Shown here: piece after piece, positions 8,014 to 15,532 of the stretch
Numbering within the stretch: position 1 is the first letter of the stretch
Layout of the letters: each line of letters starts with the position of its first letter
From: Actinomyces sp. AC-20-1
GTDB lineage: Bacteria; Actinomycetota; Actinomycetes; Actinomycetales; Actinomycetaceae
Reading direction: 5' to 3'
DNA length: 39,235 nucleotides
Assembly (NCBI RefSeq): GCF_023369555.1
Contig: NZ_JACJVC010000021.1
Coordinates: 1-39,235 of the forward strand
The notes under the pieces: generated by a model
Told to the model about the DNA's origin: nothing
Database searches by the model: none
What the model saw: only the letters and a program-made list of their open reading frames with translations
Program-made: the position numbers and the translations under genes

Positions 8014-8838
8014 TCAGTCGGTCTCGTGGCCGAGCAGGGCCAGGGCGGCCTCGTGCAGGAGCGTGTTGGTGGCCAGCGCGTCGCCGCCGAAGGGGCCGGG
8101 CTCGCCGGCCAGCGAGGTGAAGGTGCCTCCCGCCTCCGTGACCACGGGCACGAGGGCGCTCATGTCGTACAGCTCGAGCTCGGGCTCGGCGGCGAGGTCG
8201 ACGGCGCCCTCGGCGAGCAGCATGTAGGACCAGAAGTCGCCGTAGGCGCGCGTGCGCCAGCAGGACTGCATGAGCGAGAGCATCCCGCGCAGGCGCCCGC
8301 GCTCAGCCCACCCGGACAGGGACGAGTAGGACAGGGAGGCGTCCTCCAGGGCGGTGACGCTCGAGACGCGCAGCTGCCGGGCCGCGGACAGGGAGCGTCC
8401 CGTCCAGGCCCCGCCTCCCGTGACCGCCCACCACCTGCGGCCCAGTGCCGGGGCGGAGACGAGGCCGACGACGACCTGCCCGTCCTCGACGAGGCTGATG
8501 AGCGTGGCCCACACGGGAACGCCGCGCACGAAGCTCTTCGTGCCGTCGATCGGGTCGATGACCCACTGGCGCGGGGAGTGGCCCGAGGTGCCGTACTCCT
8601 CGCCGAGCACGGAGTCGCGGGTGCGGGCGCGCGAGAGGTAGTCGCGGATGAGCCGCTCGGCCTCGCGGTCGGCGTCCGTCACGGGGGTGAGGTCCGGCTT
8701 GGCCTCGACGGCGAAGTCCTGGCGGTCGAAGCGCGCGAGCGTCAGCGGGTCCACCTGGTCGGCGATGGTGTGCGCCAGGTGCAGGTCGTCGCGCCAGCGG
8801 CGCTCCGTCGTCGGGGAAGGGGAGACGGGGGTGCTCAT
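8014..8838 (-). CDS. hisN: inositol-monophosphatase-family phosphatase, probable histidinol-phosphatase HisN
   Basis: A 274-aa member of the Mg2+-dependent IMPase superfamily. It shows LGEEYG (first metal Glu), WVIDPIDGTKSFVRG (DPxDGT metal and catalytic motif) near residue 95, and LYDMSALVPVVTEAGG near 225, where the third metal Asp and the C-terminal Glu-Ala-Gly-Gly occur. The SFVRG after the DPxDGT motif is typical of the actinobacterial HisN group that hydrolyses histidinol phosphate. The ATG at 8838 was chosen because the longer upstream frame is basic, Pro-rich and crosses a strong hairpin. There is no Shine-Dalgarno sequence, but TACCCT lies six bases upstream. No other histidine gene is nearby, so an inositol-phosphatase role cannot be excluded. 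Confidence 0.82.
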   Translation of the reverse strand: MSTPVSPSPTTERRWRDDLHLAHTIADQVDPLTLARFDRQDFAVEAKPDLTPVTDADREAERLIRDYLSRARTRDSVLGEEYGTSGHSPRQWVIDPIDGTKSFVRGVPVWATLISLVEDGQVVVGLVSAPALGRRWWAVTGGGAWTGRSLSAARQLRVSSVTALEDASLSYSSLSGWAERGRLRGMLSLMQSCWRTRAYGDFWSYMLLAEGAVDLAAEPELELYDMSALVPVVTEAGGTFTSLAGEPGPFGGDALATNTLLHEAALALLGHETD

Positions 8839-8850
8839 GCACCGAGGGTA
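8839..8850 (-). promoter_or_regulatory. probable -10 box of a leaderless hisN transcript
   Basis: TACCCT (8850-8845, minus strand) fits TANNNT and is six bases from the hisN ATG. No ribosome-binding site and no convincing -35 element were seen. Confidence 0.45.
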
Positions 8851-8941
8851 ACGGCGGGGCCGGTGCGCTCGCGGCCGCCGCGCGCCGGCCCGTCCCGTTC
8901 CTCCCGGTCGTGGCGGATACGCGACTATCTCAATCAACACG

Positions 8942-8995
8942 GTTCTGCCCGAACAGCAGAACAGTGTCAGATGAGTGGCCCTCTCAACTGACACT
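8942..8995. terminator. two abutting hairpins between adh and hisN
   Basis: First dyad: 7-bp perfect stem GTTCTGC/GCAGAAC (8942-8948/8956-8962), 7-nt loop. Directly adjoining is an 8-bp perfect stem AGTGTCAG/CTGACACT (8963-8970/8988-8995), extended inward after an A-A mismatch by TGAG/CTCA, with a 7-nt loop. There is no T-tract. They may act as back-up terminators after adh or as a protein-binding dyad. Confidence 0.5.
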
Positions 8996-9020
8996 CGGCG
9001 TGGTCCAGAGGCTGCCCGGG

Positions 9021-9052
9021 CGTGGGGCGTGGGCGCGCACCCACGCCCCACG
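9021..9052 (-). terminator. strong terminator hairpin directly after the alcohol dehydrogenase gene
   Basis: A perfect 13-bp inverted repeat CGTGGGGCGTGGG/CCCACGCCCCACG with a 6-nt loop. It begins three bases after the adh stop codon. No U-tract follows, as is common for actinobacterial hairpin terminators. Confidence 0.75.
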
Positions 9053-9055
9053 GCC

Positions 9056-10099
9056 TCAGACCTCGAGCAGCACCTTGATCTCGCGGCGCTCGTCCATGGC
9101 CTTGTAGCCCTCGGCGGCGTCAGCGAGCGGGATGCGTGAGGTGAAGACCTTGCCGGGGTGGATCTCGTCGGCCTGGATCCGCCGGATGAGGTCCGGCAGG
9201 TAGGCGCGCACCGGCGCCGGCCCGCCGTGCAGGTGCACCTCGGAGAAGAACAGCCTCAGGCCGTCGATCGTCTGGTCGTGCGAGACCCCCACGAAGCCGA
9301 CGTACCCGCCGGGCCGGCAGGAGGCGATCGCCTGGTCCATGGACTCCTGGGTCCCCACGGCCTCGCACACGCCGTGCGCCCCGTAGCCCCCGGTGAGCTC
9401 CTTGACCTTGGCCGCGCCCTCGTCACCGCGCTCGGCGATGACGACGTCGGCCCCGAGCTCGCGCGCGAGCGCCGCCCGGTCCTCGTGCCGGGAGAAGGCG
9501 ATGACCCTCTCCGCGCCCAGGGTCTTGGCCGCCAGCACGGCGCTGAGGCCGACGGCCCCGTCGCCGACGACGGCGATGGTCCTGCCCGGGCCGGCCTGGG
9601 CGGCCACGGCCGCGAACCAGCCGGTGCCCAGCACGTCGGAGGCCGCCAGGTAGTCGGCGACCTTCTCGGGGTCCTTGGGCTTTCCGCCGGGGACGGCGAC
9701 GAGGGAGCCGTCAGCGAGCTCCACGCGCATGTACTCGGCCTGCGAGCCGGTGTAGCTGCCCGCGTTCGCGCAGCGCGAGGGGTAGCCCGCCTGGCAGATC
9801 TCGCAGGTGCCGTCCGAGAGCATGAAGGAGCCGATGACGAAGTCGCCCACCTTGAGCGTGCTCACCTCGTCCCCGAGCTCGACGACCGTGCCGACGTACT
9901 CGTGGCCCATGTACTGGTTCTCCACCGGCTGCAGACCCCGGTAGGGCCACAGGTCCGAGCCGCAGATGCAGGCCGCCTCCAGCCTGATGACCGCGTCGGT
10001 GGGCTTGACGACGCGGGGCACGTCGATCTCGTCGATGACGACGTCGCCGGGGGCGCGCATGAGGACGGCGCGCATCTTCTGGGGGATCTCAGCAGTCAT
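9056..10099 (-). CDS. zinc-dependent alcohol dehydrogenase family protein (MDR)
   Basis: Medium-chain NAD(P)-dependent oxidoreductase, 347 aa. The catalytic zinc site is seen as ACICGSDLWPYRG (Cys) near residue 45 and MGHEYVG (His-Glu) near 65. The nucleotide-binding loop VVGDGAVGLSAV is near residue 178. The structural-zinc loop reads TCEICQAGYPSRC and has only three of the four usual cysteines: the first is replaced by Asp. The C-terminal half (GGPAPVRAYLPDLI, HPGKVFTSRIPL) is typical of the family. A good site, GAGGAG, precedes the ATG at 10099. A GGTAG/CTACC dyad sits upstream and a 13-bp hairpin follows, so this looks like a single-gene transcript. The substrate cannot be named. Confidence 0.88.
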   Translation of the reverse strand: MTAEIPQKMRAVLMRAPGDVVIDEIDVPRVVKPTDAVIRLEAACICGSDLWPYRGLQPVENQYMGHEYVGTVVELGDEVSTLKVGDFVIGSFMLSDGTCEICQAGYPSRCANAGSYTGSQAEYMRVELADGSLVAVPGGKPKDPEKVADYLAASDVLGTGWFAAVAAQAGPGRTIAVVGDGAVGLSAVLAAKTLGAERVIAFSRHEDRAALARELGADVVIAERGDEGAAKVKELTGGYGAHGVCEAVGTQESMDQAIASCRPGGYVGFVGVSHDQTIDGLRLFFSEVHLHGGPAPVRAYLPDLIRRIQADEIHPGKVFTSRIPLADAAEGYKAMDERREIKVLLEV

Positions 10100-10152
10100 G
10101 GTGGGGGCTCCTCACTCACTGTGGCTTCCGCGCCTGCGCCGGAGAGCCTTAA

Positions 10153-10166
10153 CTACCTCATGGTAG
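10153..10166. promoter_or_regulatory. inverted repeat upstream of adh, possible operator
   Basis: CTACC/GGTAG separated by four bases, in the gap between moeB and adh, about 55 bases upstream of the adh ATG, with TTAAGG next to it on the minus strand. The symmetry resembles an operator, for example of a MerR-type aldehyde- or stress-responsive regulator, but no regulator gene is adjacent. Confidence 0.35.
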
Positions 10167-10210
10167 GGTGTGAGCCTCCTGCTCCGTAAGCCCCTCGACC
10201 TGTCTTTCTG

Positions 10211-11035
10211 TCAGCCCTCGCGCCTGGGCGTCACGCACGGCCCGCACACGGGGCAGCCCGGGTGGCGAGCCACCCGGACCTCGTCCACCCGCGCTCCCCA
10301 GGCGTCGAGCACGAGCAGGCGCCCGATGAGGGGCCGGGCGCCCCCGACGACGAGCTTGAGGACCTCCGCGGCCTGCATCGATCCGATGACCCCTGGCAGG
10401 ACCCCCAGGACCCCCGCCTCGGCACCCGAGGGCACCGAGCCGGGTGGCGGCGGAACCGGCCGCAGGCAGCGGTAGCAGGGCCCGCGCCCGGCGTCGAAGA
10501 CCCCCACCTGGCCGTGCGTGCGCAGGACCGCCCCGTGCACGAGCGGCACGCCGAGCCTCGCGGTGGTGTCGCCGAGCAGGTAGCGGGTGGGGAAGCTGTC
10601 GGTGGCGTCGACGACGACGTCCCACCCGGCAAGGACCTCCGGGGCGTTGGCCTCCGTCACCCGCTCGGGCACCGCCACCACCTCCACGTCCGGGTTGAGG
10701 GCGGCCAGCGCCACACGGGCCGAGTCGGTCTTGGGGCTGCCGGCGGCGTCGGTGGTGTGCAGGACCTGGCGCTGGAGGTTCGAGACCTCCACGACGTCGG
10801 GGTCCACGAGGCCGAGCGTGCCGACGCCGGCGGCCGCCAGGTACAGGGCGACGGGGGAGCCCAGCCCGCCGGCGCCCACGACGAGGACCCGGGCCGCACG
10901 GATCCTCTCCTGGCCGGCCGTGCCGACCTCGGGCACGAGGATGTTGCGCGCGTAGCGCTCGCGCTCGGCCGCGGTCAGCGCCCGCCGGCGCGAGTCGTCA
11001 ACGACCGGCTCTGCGATGCCGGGGCGGCGGGTCAT
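10211..11035 (-). CDS. moeB: molybdopterin-synthase adenylyltransferase MoeB
   Basis: E1-like enzyme that adenylates the C-terminal glycine of MoaD so it can be thiocarboxylated for molybdopterin synthesis. The protein is 274 aa. It opens with RYARNILVPEVGTAGQERI, typical of the ThiF/MoeB group. ATP binding is seen as VLVVGAGGLGSPVALYLA near residue 50 and SNLQRQVLH near 87. Two Cys pairs, CYRC near residue 187 and CPVC near 262, form the zinc site. There is no rhodanese domain, so this is the short MoeB form rather than MoeZ. It overlaps modBC by 4 nt (ATGA) and is the last gene of modA-modBC-moeB. A ThiF role is possible in principle, but the context favours Moco. Confidence 0.92.
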   Translation of the reverse strand: MTRRPGIAEPVVDDSRRRALTAAERERYARNILVPEVGTAGQERIRAARVLVVGAGGLGSPVALYLAAAGVGTLGLVDPDVVEVSNLQRQVLHTTDAAGSPKTDSARVALAALNPDVEVVAVPERVTEANAPEVLAGWDVVVDATDSFPTRYLLGDTTARLGVPLVHGAVLRTHGQVGVFDAGRGPCYRCLRPVPPPPGSVPSGAEAGVLGVLPGVIGSMQAAEVLKLVVGGARPLIGRLLVLDAWGARVDEVRVARHPGCPVCGPCVTPRREG

Positions 11036-13086
11036 GACAGCGCCCCGCGGGGGACGGCGGCCTGGCCGGTGAGCGCGCCGCGCGAGGTGAGCAGGCGCAC
11101 CTGGACGGCCTTGACGGCGCAGGTGGCCGCGCCGCCCGGCTCAAGACCGAGGTCCGCCACCGCTCCCGCGGTGACGACGGCGGACAGGCCCTGCCCGTCG
11201 CCCAGGGCCAGGCGCACCTGCACCAGGGAGCCCGCCCGCTCCAGGGCGGTGACCGTGACGGGCAGGGTGTTGCGCGGCGAGCCGTGAGCGCCGCCGCCCG
11301 CCGGGTAGAGGGCCACGGCGTCGGGCGGCACGAGGGCCACGGCGTCGGGCGGCACGAGGGCCAGGCCCTGACGGCCGGGGCCCTCCCACGGCCCGCCCGG
11401 ACGTCCCGCGACCCGGGTGCCGTCCGCCAGGACCAGGACCGGGGCCCCGGCCTCGCCCTCCAGGCGGCCGGTGAGCACCGACGTGCCTGTCAGGCGCGCC
11501 GTGAAGGAGGAGGACGGTGTGGCCAGGACCCGGGCCGTGGGCCCGGACTCGACGACGCGGCCGGACTCGAGGACGACGACCTCGTCGGCCAGTGCCGTGA
11601 GGTCGAGGACGTCGTGCGTCACCAGCAGGAGGGTCAGGCCCTGCTCGGCCGCACGACGGGCGACGAGCAGGCGCATCTCCTGACGGGCGGTGACGTCCAG
11701 GGCCGCCATCGGCTCGTCGAGGACGAGGACGGCCGGGTCCGTGGCCAGGGCCCGCGCCAGCGCGACACGGGCGGCCTGCCCGCCGGAGAGCTGGGAGCCG
11801 GGCCGGTGCGCCAGGTGCGCCGCCCCGACGGCCACCAGCTCGGCCAGGGCACGCTCTCGGGCCGCCGCTCGCCCGAGCCCCTGGCAGCGCGGCCCGAAGG
11901 CGACGTTGTCGAGGACGCTCATGTGGGTGAAGACCCCCGGCGCCTGGGACAGCAGGGCGACCCCGCGCCGCCCGGCCGGGACGAAGACGCTGCCGGGGGC
12001 GCCGCCGTCGAGCAGCCGGCCCCCCACGCTCACGCTCCCGCCGTCGGCGTCGAGCAGCCCGGCGAGGACGGCGCAGGCGGTCGACTTGCCCGAGCCGTTG
12101 GGGCCGACGAGGGCGACTGAGCGCCCGGCCCCCACGTCCAGGTCGACGGCGACGCCGCGCTCGGCGCAGGTGAAGGAGAGGTGGACGGCCCGCCCGGCGG
12201 CCGCCGCGGTACCGTGCGCCCCCGTCGCGCCCCGGTCCGCCCCTGGCGGCAGGACGCCCTCCTCCTGCCGCCAGGGGCCGGCCAGGCCGGTCAGGCGGGA
12301 CCAGGGGACGTTCGTGGCCCCGACGACGACGAGGGACAGGGCGATGAGCACCACCGCCAGTGCCAGCGAGGTCGCCGTGTCGTTCTCCCGCTCCAGGTAG
12401 ATCGCCAGCGGCATCGTGCGCGTCACCCCCTCCTTCGACCCCGCGAAGGCGATGGTCGCCCCGAACTCGCCCAGGCTGCGGCCCAGCGCCAGTGCCGTGC
12501 CCCGGGCCAGCGCCGGGGCCACGAGAGGCAGCGTGAGGCGCCCCAGGACCGTCCACGGGCCGGCCCCCAGGGTGCGCGCCACCGTCTCCGCCCGCCGGTC
12601 CCGGCTGCGCAGCGCCGCCTCGAGCGTCACCACGAGGTAGGGCATGGAGACGAAGACCTGGGCGACGACGACCGCCGTCGTCGTGAAGGAGACCTGCACC
12701 CCGGCGGACTCCAGCCCCGGGCCGAGCAGGCCCCGCTTGCCGAGGGTGGACAGCAGGGCGATGCCCGCGACCACCGGCGGCATCGTCATCGGCAGCACCG
12801 CCAGGACGCGCGCCGCCCTCACCCCCGGCCACTGGCGGGCCAGCAGCAGGGCGAGCGGCACCCCGAGCAGCACGGACACGGCCGTCGCGACGACGCAGGT
12901 GCGCAGGGACAGGCCCAGCGCCGCCCTCGCCGGGCCGGAGGCGAGCAGCGCGGGTACGTCCGCCCACGCCACCCGCGTGCCCAGGCCGACGAAGGGCAGC
13001 AGCAGCGCCGCCGCGCCCAGGACCCCCAGCAGGAGGACCGGGGCGGGCAGCGGGCTGCGGGCGGCCCGGTGACGGCGGGCGCTCAC
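11032..13086 (-). CDS. modBC: molybdate ABC transporter permease-ATPase fusion (ModB-ModC)
   Basis: A single 684-residue protein combining the membrane and ATP-binding subunits of the molybdate importer. Residues ~1-280 are ModB-like: several hydrophobic segments and the EAA-type loop (ETVARTLGAGPWTVLGRL) that contacts the ATPase. Residues ~295-530 are ModC-like, with Walker A GPNGSGKST near 327, signature LSGGQAARVALARAL near 430, Walker B VLVLDEPMAALD near 452 and the switch His in LLVTHD. A C-terminal TOBE-type oxyanion-binding region (~610-680) follows, joined by a linker that carries a perfect 24-bp tandem repeat. The GTG start at 13086 overlaps the modA stop as GTGA; the gene overlaps moeB by 4 nt. 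The DNA shows no frameshift that would suggest two separate genes. Confidence 0.93.
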   Translation of the reverse strand: MSARRHRAARSPLPAPVLLLGVLGAAALLLPFVGLGTRVAWADVPALLASGPARAALGLSLRTCVVATAVSVLLGVPLALLLARQWPGVRAARVLAVLPMTMPPVVAGIALLSTLGKRGLLGPGLESAGVQVSFTTTAVVVAQVFVSMPYLVVTLEAALRSRDRRAETVARTLGAGPWTVLGRLTLPLVAPALARGTALALGRSLGEFGATIAFAGSKEGVTRTMPLAIYLERENDTATSLALAVVLIALSLVVVGATNVPWSRLTGLAGPWRQEEGVLPPGADRGATGAHGTAAAAGRAVHLSFTCAERGVAVDLDVGAGRSVALVGPNGSGKSTACAVLAGLLDADGGSVSVGGRLLDGGAPGSVFVPAGRRGVALLSQAPGVFTHMSVLDNVAFGPRCQGLGRAAARERALAELVAVGAAHLAHRPGSQLSGGQAARVALARALATDPAVLVLDEPMAALDVTARQEMRLLVARRAAEQGLTLLLVTHDVLDLTALADEVVVLESGRVVESGPTARVLATPSSSFTARLTGTSVLTGRLEGEAGAPVLVLADGTRVAGRPGGPWEGPGRQGLALVPPDAVALVPPDAVALYPAGGGAHGSPRNTLPVTVTALERAGSLVQVRLALGDGQGLSAVVTAGAVADLGLEPGGAATCAVKAVQVRLLTSRGALTGQAAVPRGALS
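11308..11363. repeat. 24-bp in-frame tandem repeat in the modBC linker
   Basis: Two perfect 24-base copies (11308-11331, 11332-11355) and eight bases of a third. On the minus strand each copy encodes the eight residues ALVPPDAV. It lies between the ATPase and the TOBE region. Confidence 0.9.
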
Positions 13087-13877
13087 TTGGCGGCCGGGGC
13101 CCCGAAGCCGTAGGAGGCGAGGACCTCCTGGCCGGCCTCGGACAGCACGAGGTCGACGAAGGCCTGGGCCGCCGTCGCGTTCTTGGCCTGGGAGGTGACC
13201 GCGATGGGGTAGTGGTTCATCACGGAGCTGGTGGGCAGCGCGATCGACTCGACGGCCGCGCCCGCGGCAGCCGCGTCGGTGGTGTAGACGATGCCCGCGT
13301 CAGCCTCACCGGACTCGACCTTGCCACGCACGTCCGTGACCTTCTGCTCCTCCGAGACCGGGGTGAGGGTGACCCCCAGCTCGGCGGCGAGCCTCGCCGT
13401 CGCCTCACCGCAGGGGACGGCGGCGGCGCAGATGACGAGGTCGGCGCCCTCGAGGGAGGCGTCCAGGCCCGTGACACCGGCCGGGTTGCCGACGGGCACG
13501 ATGAGGGTCAGGACGTTGGTGGCGAACTCGGTCTGCTCCTCGACGAGCCCCTGGTCCGCGGCGGCCTGCATCGTCGAGGTGCTCGCGGTGGCCAGGACGT
13601 CGGCGGACGAGCCCTCGGCCAGCGCCGCGACGAGGTCCTGCGAGCCCTGGAAGTCGAAGGAGACGGAGGCGGCGGGGTTGGTCTCGGTGAAGGCCAGCGC
13701 CAGCTCCTCGTAGGCCTTCTGGAGGGAGGCGGCGGCGAAGACGGTGACCTCACCGGACACGGCGCTGTCGGCGCCGTCGGCGGTGGAGGTGTCGGACGCC
13801 GTGGAGCCGCAGGCGGCGAGCGCGACGGAGGAGACGAGGGCGAGTGTGGTCACAGCGGCGCGGCGCGTGAGGCGCAT
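13083..13877 (-). CDS. modA: molybdate ABC transporter substrate-binding lipoprotein ModA
   Basis: Extracytoplasmic molybdate receptor, 264 aa. The N-terminus MRLTRRAAVTTL then SSVALAACGS is a lipoprotein signal with lipobox LAAC, so the mature protein is membrane-anchored. The ModA fold is recognised from VTVFAAASLQKAYEEL (first oxyanion-binding Ser region), FDFQGSQDLVAALAEG and a C-terminal SVMNHYPIAVTSQAKN. The ATG at 13877 is chosen over an upstream in-frame start at 13919 because it begins at the signal peptide and has AAAGGA six to seven bases upstream. It is the first gene of modA-modBC-moeB and lies 90 nt downstream of narI on the same strand, so read-through from the nar operon is possible. 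Confidence 0.94.
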   Translation of the reverse strand: MRLTRRAAVTTLALVSSVALAACGSTASDTSTADGADSAVSGEVTVFAAASLQKAYEELALAFTETNPAASVSFDFQGSQDLVAALAEGSSADVLATASTSTMQAAADQGLVEEQTEFATNVLTLIVPVGNPAGVTGLDASLEGADLVICAAAVPCGEATARLAAELGVTLTPVSEEQKVTDVRGKVESGEADAGIVYTTDAAAAGAAVESIALPTSSVMNHYPIAVTSQAKNATAAQAFVDLVLSEAGQEVLASYGFGAPAAK

Positions 13878-13967
13878 GGCGTTCCTTTCAGGGTCGTGGC
13901 GATTGCGAGGACCCACCACCGATCCTAGGGATGGCGCCTCTCACAGGTCCCCGGTTCGGGAGCAGGC

Positions 13968-14759
13968 TCAGGCCCCGTGCGAGGGGGTGAGGTCGTCCGC
14001 GCCGGAGTTGCCCGTGCCCTGCGTGCTCACCGGCCGCCAGCCGCGGCGCGGTGCCACGGTCGAGGTCGCGCCCGCGCGCGAGCGGTAGACGATGTAGGGG
14101 CGCGTCGTGTAGCCCACCGGGGCGCTCACGGCGTGCACGAGGCGGGTGAAGGGCCACACCGCCAGGAGCAGCAGCCCGGCCACGATGTGCAGCTTGAAGA
14201 CCACCGGCACCTCGGCCATGAGGTGCGCCTGCGGGTTGAGCAGGAAGATCGAGCGGAACCACGGGCTGATCGTCTCGCGGTAGTCGTAGCCCTCCGCACC
14301 GCCGAGGAGCTGGGTCGTCACCGTCGCCGCGAAGCCCAGCAGGACCGGCACGAGCAGCAGCACGTACATGACCTTGTCGTTCCTCGTCGTCGCCAGCCGT
14401 ACCGACTTGACCACGACGCGGCGGTAGAGCAGGCCCGCCAGGCCCACCACCGTCATGAGACCCGCGATGGTCCCCGGGATGACGGCCATGAGGTGGTACA
14501 CGTGCTCGGACACGCCCATCGCCAGCGTCCACGACTTGGGCAGCACCAGCCCCATGAGGTGGCCCATGGCCACGAACAGGATGCCGAAGTGGAACAGGGG
14601 CGAGGCCCACCTCAGGACCGCCCTCTCGTTCCACTGCGAGGAGCGGCTCGTCCACCCGAACTGGTCCGTGCGGTAGCGCCACACGAGCCCGACGACGAGC
14701 AGCAGGAAGCAGGCGTAGGGCAGAGCGGTCCACACGACCGCGGACTCGAAGGTGCTCAT
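13968..14759 (-). CDS. narI: respiratory nitrate reductase, gamma subunit (cytochrome b) NarI
   Basis: Membrane diheme cytochrome b that oxidises quinol and passes electrons to NarH. The protein is 263 aa with five hydrophobic segments. Heme-ligand candidates are His residues in ASPLFHFGILFVAMGHLMG near residue 57 and KLHIVAGLLLLAVWPFTRLVHAVS near 190-210. The N-terminal WRYRTDQFGWTSRSSQ loop is typical of NarI. The C-terminus extends about 35 residues past the last membrane segment as a basic cytoplasmic tail. It overlaps narJ by 4 nt and is the last gene of narKGHJI. Confidence 0.95.
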   Translation of the reverse strand: MSTFESAVVWTALPYACFLLLVVGLVWRYRTDQFGWTSRSSQWNERAVLRWASPLFHFGILFVAMGHLMGLVLPKSWTLAMGVSEHVYHLMAVIPGTIAGLMTVVGLAGLLYRRVVVKSVRLATTRNDKVMYVLLLVPVLLGFAATVTTQLLGGAEGYDYRETISPWFRSIFLLNPQAHLMAEVPVVFKLHIVAGLLLLAVWPFTRLVHAVSAPVGYTTRPYIVYRSRAGATSTVAPRRGWRPVSTQGTGNSGADDLTPSHGA

Positions 14760-15514
14760 GGGCGGCTCTCCTGGCTCAGCTCCCAGGCGGGCGTGCCCGG
14801 GACGCGCGTGACGGGGGTGGAGGGGAAAGGGAGGGTCTCGGTGACGCCCACGGTCTCCGTGGGCGGGCCGGCGGACACCAGCGCACGGATGCGCCCCGCC
14901 GTCGCCTCGTCGATCTCCGGCAGGGTCATCGACACCGCCTCGACGAGGCGGGTGTAGGGGCTGGAGGCGTCCGCGAGCGCTGCCCGCAGGACCTCGATGC
15001 CCTCACGGTGCGAGGACAGCAGGGCCTCGGCCACCTCGTCGCCGCTGCGGGCGCTGAGCTCGAGGACCACCGGCAGGTAGTCGGGCAGCTCGTCGCCGGT
15101 CATCTCGTAGCCGGCGGCGGCCAGCGCCTGCTTGAAGGCCAGGATGGCGGCGCCGCGGTGGCGCGTGTCCCCGACCGCGTAGTAGGTGAGGTACAGGCAG
15201 CAGCGCCGGTGCTGGTCGAAGGTGGCCACGTAGTGCTCGGCCATCGCCCGCTGCCCGCGCTCGCGGGCGGTGTCGATGAAGCCGCGCAGGGCCGCCGCCA
15301 CCGGCTCGGGCGGCAGTGAGTCGTCCTCGGCCGCCAGCGCGGCGGCGCAGGCCTCCAGCCGGTCGGCGAAGGTGTCCTCGGCGGGGTAGTCCAGCAGGAG
15401 GGAGGCGACCATGTGGGTGGTCGCCCGCTGCGGGGCCGTCACCTCGACGGGGGTGACGGGCTCCAGCGGCACCGCCGCCCGGGGGGCTCTGACGAAGGTG
15501 GTCATCTCGGGCAC
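14756..15514 (-). CDS. narJ: nitrate reductase maturation chaperone NarJ
   Basis: System-specific chaperone (TorD/DmsD/NarJ family) that binds apo-NarG and promotes cofactor insertion and membrane attachment; it is not part of the final enzyme. The protein is 252 aa, soluble and helical. The HRRCCLYLTYYAVGDTRHRG stretch near residue 112 and DELPDYLPVVLEL near 145 are family hallmarks. The GTG at 15514 has GAGG about five bases upstream; an ATG at 15505 (MTTFVRAP) is the alternative and has no better site. It starts 18 nt after narH and overlaps narI by 4 nt. Confidence 0.92.
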   Translation of the reverse strand: MPEMTTFVRAPRAAVPLEPVTPVEVTAPQRATTHMVASLLLDYPAEDTFADRLEACAAALAAEDDSLPPEPVAAALRGFIDTARERGQRAMAEHYVATFDQHRRCCLYLTYYAVGDTRHRGAAILAFKQALAAAGYEMTGDELPDYLPVVLELSARSGDEVAEALLSSHREGIEVLRAALADASSPYTRLVEAVSMTLPEIDEATAGRIRALVSAGPPTETVGVTETLPFPSTPVTRVPGTPAWELSQESRP

Positions 15515-15532
15515 CCGTGCCTCGCCGTCGGC

